Shown here: in pieces, positions 57,619 through 64,000 of the stretch
How the letters are laid out: each line of letters opens with the position of its first letter
Numbering within the stretch: the first letter of the stretch is position 1
NCBI GenBank assembly: GCA_025765595.1
Contig: JAIVFH010000031.1
Location: forward strand, 271,383-335,382
From: Obelidium mucronatum
Taxonomy: Eukaryota; Chytridiomycota; Chytridiomycetes; Chytridiales; Chytriomycetaceae
Reading direction: 5' to 3'
Length of the DNA stretch: 64,000 nucleotides
Notes under the pieces: model-generated
The model's database searches: none
What the model was told of the DNA's origin: nothing
The model's input: the letters and a program-made list of their open reading frames with translations, nothing else
Program-made: the position numbers and the translations under genes

Positions 57619-58120
57619 AATTGGGCTGCTTTGGAATTGGGCTGCTTTGGAATTAGGCAGCCTAATTGGGCTGCTTTGGGGAATTGGGCTGGTTCGAAAT
57701 ATTTGGCAGCCTAATTGGGCTGGTTCGGAATATTAGGCAGCCTAATTGGGCTGGTTCGGAATATTAGGCAGCCTAATTGGGCTGGTCGGGTGAATTGGGC
57801 TGGTTCAAAATATTAGGCAGCCTAATTGGGCTGGTTCGGAATATTAGGCTGCCTAATTGGGCTGGTTCGGAATATTAGGCAGCCTAATTGGGCTGGTCGG
57901 GTGAATTGGGCTGGTTCGAAATATTAGGCAGCCTAATTGGGCTGGTTCGGAATATTAGGCAGCCTAATTGGGCTGGTTCGGAATATTAGGCAGCCTAATT
58001 GGGCTGGTTCGGAATATTAGGCAGCCTAATTGGGCTGGTTCGGTGAATTGGGCTGGTTCGAAATATTAGGCAGCCTAATTGGGCTGGTTCGGAATATTAG
58101 GCAGCCTGATTGGGCTGGGC
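57619..58120. repeat. 31-bp minisatellite with an internal palindrome (copy 1 of the array)
   Basis: The basic unit is 31 bp: GGAATATTAGGCAGCCTAAT followed by TGGGCTGGTTC. It contains the inverted repeat ATTAGGC-A-GCCTAAT. Around a dozen units are interrupted by shorter variants such as GGTCGGGTGAATTGGGCT. The same array recurs at 59618-60119 and 61617-62098. Confidence 0.92.
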
Positions 58121-58399
58121 TATGCTGGAAGATGTTACACAAGGGACCAATTTGAAAGTCTTTCAATCAGATTTTTCAAAATTTTTGACTTATGGCCCAA
58201 TAAAGTTGCATGAGCCTAAATTTGTATACCTATTGATGTTAAAATTATTGCTCTAAAATTTTTGGTTCTGCTGCAAGCAGTTTGCCTTGGAACATCAGTC
58301 AGTTGCAAAATTTTTCTGGGAATTACGCTCGCCAAATTAGGTTACATGAGACACTCTATGATAGTTAAGTAGTTGGTATTAGAACTTTTGATTTCCTCA

Positions 58400-59095
58400 A
58401 AACGTTACACGAGCCTCCAAAACTTAAAAATTTCCAAGTTCTGCAAGTACTGCAAGCAAATTGCCTTGAAAAAACAATCAAGCCTATAAGTCTGCACAAT
58501 TTAACTGGGAATTCCACTTGCCCAATGACGTTACACGAGAGTCTCTATGACAGTAAGTGGTTGGTATTACAATATTTGATTTTGGCACTGCAACAAAAAC
58601 GTTACACGAGCCTCCAAAACATAAAAATTTCCAAGTTCTGCAAGTACTGCAAGCAAATTGCCTTGAAAAAACAATCAAGCCTATAAGTCTGCACAATTTA
58701 ACTGGGAATTCCACTTGCCCAATGACGTTACACGAGAGTCTCTATGACAGTAAGTGGTTGGTATTACAATGTTTGATTTTGGCAGTGCAACAAAAACGTT
58801 ACACGAGCCACCAAAACATAAAAATTTCCAAGTTCTGCAAGTACTGCAAGCAAATTGCCTTGAAAAAACAATCAAGCCTATAAGTCTGCACAATTTAACT
58901 GGGAATTCCACTTGCCCAATGACGTTACACGAGAGTCTCTATGACAGTAAGTGGTTGGTATTACAATGTTTGATTTTGGCAGTGCAACAAAAACGTTACA
59001 CGAGCCTCCAAAACATAAAAATTTCCAAGTTCTGCAAGTACTGCAAGCAAATTGCCTTGAAAAATAAATCAAGCCTATAAGTCTGCACAATTTAT
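58400..59095. repeat. 197-bp tandem subrepeats, about 3.5 copies
   Basis: Units recur at a 197-bp spacing, each with ACGTTACACGAG, CTGCAAGTACTGCAAGCAA and CCTATAAGTCTGCACAATTT. Older, diverged copies precede it (58130-58400). The block is repeated in the second macrosatellite unit at 60399-61094. Confidence 0.9.
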
Positions 59096-59242
59096 GAAAA
59101 AACTGCAGTAGCCCAATTATGTTACACAAGACTCACTATGTGTACAGAGTGGCTAAAGCTATGGTCAGGATTAGGGTTCTTTACTCATGGGGGAGGTTGG
59201 GGAGAGTTAGGGTTTCTCCGGAAATTTTTATGATATAAAAGT

Positions 59243-59314
59243 TGCCTACCGGGGGACTTGAACCCCTGGCCTGCACACCCCATGGATGTACCTTACCAAC
59301 TGAGCTAAGGTGAT
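59243..59314 (-). other. tRNA-like element, macrosatellite copy 2
   Basis: Identical in sequence to the element at 57244-57315, displaced by 1,999 bp. Confidence 0.6.
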
Positions 59315-59617
59315 GTGTGTTTATGCTGGCAAATACAAGGTGTAAGTGGAGACAATAATTCAAACTTTGCTGAAATTTTTTGTACAAAAACACATAACTT
59401 CTATGAATTAGTCTTTTTAAACCTTACCTTGACCAAAAAAAAAATAATTCAGTTTTCTACTTTCAGTTTCAAAGTGAAAAACCTAAAAATCCAAGATGGA
59501 AGCGGGGATTGAACTGGCACCCCACTGGTTCAAAAGCTAGTGACACACCAGATGTGCCATAACTTCTATATTTTTTACAAGAAAAGCCAGTTTTATTATA
59601 TACAAAACCACAAGCCA

Positions 59618-60119
59618 AATTGGGCTGCTTTGGAATTGGGCTGCTTTGGAATTAGGCAGCCTAATTGGGCTGCTTTGGGGAATTGGGCTGGTTCGAAATA
59701 TTTGGCAGCCTAATTGGGCTGGTTCGGAATATTAGGCAGCCTAATTGGGCTGGTTCGGAATATTAGGCAGCCTAATTGGGCTGGTCGGGTGAATTGGGCT
59801 GGTTCAAAATATTAGGCAGCCTAATTGGGCTGGTTCGGAATATTAGGCTGCCTAATTGGGCTGGTTCGGAATATTAGGCAGCCTAATTGGGCTGGTCGGG
59901 TGAATTGGGCTGGTTCGAAATATTAGGCAGCCTAATTGGGCTGGTTCGGAATATTAGGCAGCCTAATTGGGCTGGTTCGGAATATTAGGCAGCCTAATTG
60001 GGCTGGTTCGGAATATTAGGCAGCCTAATTGGGCTGGTTCGGTGAATTGGGCTGGTTCGAAATATTAGGCAGCCTAATTGGGCTGGTTCGGAATATTAGG
60101 CAGCCTGATTGGGCTGGGC
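59618..60119. repeat. 31-bp minisatellite (copy 2 of the array)
   Basis: Same order of units and variants as at 57619-58120, including the single ATTAGGCTGCC variant, as expected from duplication of the whole 1,999-bp unit. Confidence 0.92.
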
Positions 60120-60398
60120 TATGCTGGAAGATGTTACACAAGGGACCAATTTGAAAGTCTTTCAATCAGATTTTTCAAAATTTTTGACTTATGGCCCAAT
60201 AAAGTTGCATGAGCCTAAATTTGTATACCTATTGATGTTAAAATTATTGCTCTAAAATTTTTGGTTCTGCTGCAAGCAGTTTGCCTTGGAACATCAGTCA
60301 GTTGCAAAATTTTTCTGGGAATTACGCTCGCCAAATTAGGTTACATGAGACACTCTATGATAGTTAAGTAGTTGGTATTAGAACTTTTGATTTCCTCA

Positions 60399-61094
60399 AA
60401 ACGTTACACGAGCCTCCAAAACTTAAAAATTTCCAAGTTCTGCAAGTACTGCAAGCAAATTGCCTTGAAAAAACAATCAAGCCTATAAGTCTGCACAATT
60501 TAACTGGGAATTCCACTTGCCCAATGACGTTACACGAGAGTCTCTATGACAGTAAGTGGTTGGTATTACAATATTTGATTTTGGCACTGCAACAAAAACG
60601 TTACACGAGCCTCCAAAACATAAAAATTTCCAAGTTCTGCAAGTACTGCAAGCAAATTGCCTTGAAAAAACAATCAAGCCTATAAGTCTGCACAATTTAA
60701 CTGGGAATTCCACTTGCCCAATGACGTTACACGAGAGTCTCTATGACAGTAAGTGGTTGGTATTACAATGTTTGATTTTGGCAGTGCAACAAAAACGTTA
60801 CACGAGCCACCAAAACATAAAAATTTCCAAGTTCTGCAAGTACTGCAAGCAAATTGCCTTGAAAAAACAATCAAGCCTATAAGTCTGCACAATTTAACTG
60901 GGAATTCCACTTGCCCAATGACGTTACACGAGAGTCTCTATGACAGTAAGTGGTTGGTATTACAATGTTTGATTTTGGCAGTGCAACAAAAACGTTACAC
61001 GAGCCTCCAAAACATAAAAATTTCCAAGTTCTGCAAGTACTGCAAGCAAATTGCCTTGAAAAATAAATCAAGCCTATAAGTCTGCACAATTTAT
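60399..61094. repeat. 197-bp tandem subrepeats, second macrosatellite unit
   Basis: Same as 58400-59095 displaced by 1,999 bp. Confidence 0.9.
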
Positions 61095-61241
61095 GAAAAA
61101 ACTGCAGTAGCCCAATTATGTTACACAAGACTCACTATGTGTACAGAGTGGCTAAAGCTATGGTCAGGATTAGGGTTCTTTACTCATGGGGGAGGTTGGG
61201 GAGAGTTAGGGTTTCTCCGGAAATTTTTATGATATAAAAGT

Positions 61242-61313
61242 TGCCTACCGGGGGACTTGAACCCCTGGCCTGCACACCCCATGGATGTACCTTACCAACT
61301 GAGCTAAGGTGAT
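61242..61313 (-). other. tRNA-like element, macrosatellite copy 3
   Basis: Third copy of the element at 57244-57315, in the partial unit. Confidence 0.6.
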
Positions 61314-61616
61314 GTGTGTTTATGCTGGCAAATACAAGGTGTAAGTGGAGACAATAATTCAAACTTTGCTGAAATTTTTTGTACAAAAACACATAACTTC
61401 TATGAATTAGTCTTTTTAAACCTTACCTTGACCAAAAAAAAAATAATTCAGTTTTCTACTTTCAGTTTCAAAGTGAAAAACCTAAAAATCCAAGATGGAA
61501 GCGGGGATTGAACTGGCACCCCACTGGTTCAAAAGCTAGTGACACACCAGATGTGCCATAACTTCTATATTTTTTACAAGAAAAGCCAGTTTTATTATAT
61601 ACAAAACCACAAGCCA

Positions 61617-62098
61617 AATTGGGCTGCTTTGGAATTGGGCTGCTTTGGAATTAGGCAGCCTAATTGGGCTGCTTTGGGGAATTGGGCTGGTTCGAAATAT
61701 TTGGCAGCCTAATTGGGCTGGTTCGGAATATTAGGCAGCCTAATTGGGCTGGTTCGGAATATTAGGCAGCCTAATTGGGCTGGTTCGGAATATTAGGCAG
61801 CCTAATTGGGCTGGTCGGGTGAATTGGGCTGGTTCAAAATATTAGGCAGCCTAATTGGGCTGGTTCGGAATATTAGGCTGCCTAATTGGGCTGGTTCGGA
61901 ATATTAGGCAGCCTAATTGGGCTGGTCGGGTGAATTGGGCTGGTTCGAAATATTAGGCAGCCTAATTGGGCTGGTTCGGAATATTAGGCAGCCTAATTGG
62001 GCTGGTTCGGAATATTAGGCAGCCTAATTGGGCTGGTTCGGAATATTAGGCAGCCTAATTGGGCTGGTTCGGTGAATTGGGCTGGTTCGAAATATTAG
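61617..62098. repeat. 31-bp minisatellite (copy 3, truncated, one extra unit)
   Basis: Carries one more standard 31-bp unit in its first block than copies 1 and 2, and ends abruptly at 62098 where reverse-transcriptase sequence begins. Confidence 0.9.
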
Positions 62099-64000
62099 AG
62101 TGGGGGAGGTTGTGTCTTCGAGTAAAGGTAGCGATGGCGTTGGTGGTGAGATGGATATTCATAGAGCCGTAGAGGTTGACGACATCGAAAGAGAAGAGGA
62201 TTGCAGTAGGAGAGACTGGTGCGGTAAGATTGTTGAGGGCATTTATAATGTGCGTAGAGTTAGTGGGTCGTAGTGGGTCTGTTTCGAAGAAGGGTTTGAG
62301 AACTTCCGTGATATAAATGCTGGCGTTGGTGGTGATCCAATTTGTTGCTCCGACTATTGGTCTGACCGCGAGTAGAGGGTGGTGGCCCGTGGGGATAGTC
62401 TTATGGAGTTTGGGGATAGTTCTGAATTTAGGGAGAGTATGGTTAGAGTTTAGAGTGTGTCGGAGAAACTTAGAGTGTTGTTTAGGTAGATTGTGTTGGC
62501 TGTTGAGAATTGCGAGGTAGGAGCGGTAGATGTCTTGGATTGTTTCTTCAAAGTAGATGTCGAGTGTAATAGGAGTATAGGTTGTAGCGTCGTTGAGGTG
62601 TAGAATTGTCAGGTGATCGTAATGAGATGTGTCTAGGATTACTAAGCCAAGATTTTTGTCGGCTTGCACGAGAGAGATTTTTTCATTGTTTTTGAGGCTG
62701 ATCAGTGGTTTTAGGGCTGAATCGATAGGTTGTCGGTAGAAGGGCTTGGTGGTAATTTCGGCTTGTATTGAGGCTTGGAAGTAATCGAGGGCTTCTGAGA
62801 TGATTGGGTGTGGTTCTTCGGGTAGAAAATTAGTTGACTTGATATGGAGTTTTGGATTGAAGGGCGGTTGGTCCGGAGGGGGCATTAGATTGCGGAATTG
62901 ATATTGAATTAGAATTCGGCGGCGGAAGTCGTGAATTGAAATGTTGATTTCGTTAGAGGTTAGAGTTCGTGGATGGAAGGCGTGTTTAATTCCAAGTGTT
63001 AGGATGTTTTGGGCTTGGGGTGAGAGTTTGATGTTGCTGAAGTTGAAGACTAGTGGTTTTGTAGTTGTAGTCGGTATATTGGCTTGTATTTTGATTTTAA
63101 ACGGATGGAAGAATTGGCGAGTTTTGGAGATTTTTTTGATTTTTGAGCGCGATTTTCGTTGGCGAATGGAGGTCTTGGTTAGATTTGTCTCCCGCGCGGG
63201 TGAAAATTTGTTTTGGAGTTGGCGAAAGAGACCCGAGCGTTGAAGCGAGTGTTTCGTGAAGTTGGGCTTGATGAGCGGGAACGATTTCGGTTACCAGTAG
63301 TGGACTGTCGGCTGTTCTTGAGGGCTGACTTAAGAGGGCGGTTTGGAGAGCGGCTTGACGGGCGGCTTGACGGGCGGCTTATTGGGCGGCTTGAAGAGCG
63401 GTTTGAAGAGCGGCTTGGAGAACGGTAACGGTTGGGATGGTTTGGAAGTCGGCGTTTGGTGGGGCTTGAAGAGCGGCGGCGACGGTTAGGGTTAGGTGAA
63501 GTAGAGCGATTGCGGTTTTGGTTAGAGTTAGAACGCGATCGGTGTTGGTTTGAGGGTTTTGTGGTTAAGTCGTTGATGGCTTGTACCAATTGGTCAATTT
63601 TTTCATCTGGTGTGGATGGGTTGCGGTTCTTGAAGATTTTTGATTGCATAGCTGCTTTTTTTGAGGCAATGTTTGCAGTAATTCTTTCTTTTTCTTTGGC
63701 GGATTTTTCGTTGTGGCGTTCGGTAGTAGTGTTGAAGGTCGACAGGGTAGAGTTAAAGGTTTTGGCGAGTAGAATATAGCACGGGTTATTGGCAAAGAGG
63801 AGGTGTCGAATGGAGCTTGTAGAGATATTAAAGTTGGCGGTGAAAGAGTCGTTTAAAGGTTGGAGTTTTTTAAGGTCGTTTGAGAAGTTGGGTAAACAGT
63901 TGGCGAGTGATTCATTTGTAGATTTGAGAGCCACGAGCTTGGTGAGTAAGTATTGTTCAAAGAGTTTCGTTCGTGATTGAGAGAGAATAGTTTCGATGGC
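62099..64000 (-). mobile_element. Penelope-like retroelement, truncated reverse transcriptase, open at the window edge
   Basis: On the minus strand a frame open from the window end to 63179 encodes a protein ending in a long Arg/Ser-rich (nucleic-acid-binding-like) tail. Past a stop and a frame change the reading continues: LVFNFSNIKLSPQAQNILTL, GIKHAFHP, LVQADKNLGLVILDTSHYDH, LPKFRTIPKLHKTIPTGHHP, RPIVGATNW, and FSFDVVNLYGSMNI. This order (N-terminal 'NLS...L...GLxF', ADK, PKxHK, RPIV, then motif A 'S-x-D-V-x-x-LY') is that of Penelope-like element reverse transcriptases. The domain stops at 62099, right after motif A, where macrosatellite begins, so the catalytic YxDD region and any endonuclease are absent. 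The frame change near 63180 suggests either two ORFs or decay. Confidence 0.68.
63179..64000 (-). CDS. Arg/Ser-rich N-terminal protein of the retroelement (partial)
   Basis: Open from the window edge to a TAA at 63179-63181. The first part is helical and Asn/Thr/Leu-rich (ITANIASKKAAMQSKIF); from about 63560 to 63210 it becomes an Arg/Ser/Asn/Pro repeat region (RSPSRSSNRSSSRPISRPSS). Probably a nucleic-acid-binding or nuclear-targeting segment of the element. The 5' end lies beyond the window. Confidence 0.55.
   Translation of the reverse strand, partial: AIETILSQSRTKLFEQYLLTKLVALKSTNESLANCLPNFSNDLKKLQPLNDSFTANFNISTSSIRHLLFANNPCYILLAKTFNSTLSTFNTTTERHNEKSAKEKERITANIASKKAAMQSKIFKNRNPSTPDEKIDQLVQAINDLTTKPSNQHRSRSNSNQNRNRSTSPNPNRRRRSSSPTKRRLPNHPNRYRSPSRSSNRSSSRPISRPSSRPSSRSPNRPLKSALKNSRQSTTGNRNRSRSSSPTSRNTRFNARVSFANSKTNFHPRGRQI

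Larger units (their letters stand above)
57170..62098. repeat. Macrosatellite, 1,999-bp unit, 2.5 copies
   Basis: Units start at 57170, 59169 and 61168 (exactly 1,999 bp apart). The first two appear identical base for base where I compared them. The third stops at 62098 inside its 31-bp array and carries one extra 31-bp unit. Each full unit contains, in order: a TTAGGG-containing leader, a tRNA-like element on the minus strand, a second weaker tRNA-like segment, a 31-bp minisatellite, unique AT-rich sequence, and a 197-bp subrepeat array. Open frames inside (76, 83 and 108 aa) are repeat artefacts. Such near-perfect copies mean recent amplification or active homogenisation. Confidence 0.93.

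Noticed and set aside
57619..58120. A CRISPR array
   Set aside because: The 31-bp units are contiguous with no unique spacers, and the DNA is eukaryotic nuclear; it is a minisatellite.
58484..61128. Repeated 76-, 83- and 108-aa frames as a gene family
   Set aside because: They recur only at 197- and 1,999-bp spacing and on both strands of the satellite, so they are by-products of the repeat.

Overview
The window is nuclear DNA from a zoosporic (flagellated) fungus, most probably a chytrid. Genes carry many short (about 45-120 nt) introns. Fungal families (a VNX1-like vacuolar exchanger, ERV2-like oxidase, GPI-anchored six-cysteine proteins) sit beside an axonemal AXDND1-like gene and class C GPCRs, which Dikarya normally lack. 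I rebuilt exon chains by hand from splice sites, reading frame and family motifs. Nearly every multi-exon model sums to a whole number of codons. Two (RNF10-like, TAPT1-like) do so only if one or two extra bases are removed.

Layout. 0.5-3.6 kb: RNF10/MAG2-type RING protein, with a cluster of GC-rich hairpins in one intron. 3.6-7.9 kb: VNX1-like cation/H+ exchanger. 8.1-8.9 kb: orphan gene. 9.0-11.8 kb (-): AXDND1-like axonemal coiled-coil protein. 12.1-14.2 kb: APC/LAT amino-acid transporter. 14.3-15.4 kb: two small secreted GPI-type proteins. 15.5-17.0 kb: two-domain BSP-family metallopeptidase. 17.2-26.0 kb: tandem array of three class C GPCRs that share intron positions and an unusual cytoplasmic PH-like tail. 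26.0-27.2 kb: HEN1-like small-RNA 2'-O-methyltransferase, starting 6 bp after the last GPCR stop codon. 27.3-29.5 kb (-): two tandem bHLH factors. 30.0-30.7 kb: ERV2-like sulfhydryl oxidase. 30.8-36.4 kb: unrecognised 1,785-aa protein. 36.4-39.0 kb (-): DUF3818-like protein. 39.2-39.8 kb (-): Cys-rich GPI protein (partial model). 40.3-43.4 kb (-): TAPT1-like ER membrane protein with two apparent frameshifts. 43.4-45.0 kb: two more Cys-rich secreted genes. 45.2-47.3 kb (-): START-domain protein. 47.4-49.0 kb: decayed fourth GPCR copy. 49.1-50.4 kb: two six-cysteine GPI proteins. 50.4-56.9 kb: two paralogous, divergently oriented TIR-LRR genes flanking a METTL21-type methyltransferase. 57.2-62.1 kb: a 1,999-bp macrosatellite with nested 31-bp and 197-bp repeats and tRNA-like elements. 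62.1-64.0 kb (-): truncated Penelope-like reverse-transcriptase element.

Themes. The GPCR array suggests a zoospore environment-sensing locus. The TIR-LRR pair is the best candidate for an undescribed immune-like system, because TIR-LRR proteins without a nucleotide-binding module are not a usual fungal architecture. HEN1 points to methylated small RNAs and lies in the same window as active-looking repeats. Several genes have abruptly GC-rich 5' coding segments, which gives the window a mosaic base composition. All functions are inferred from motifs read by eye; no database search was possible.
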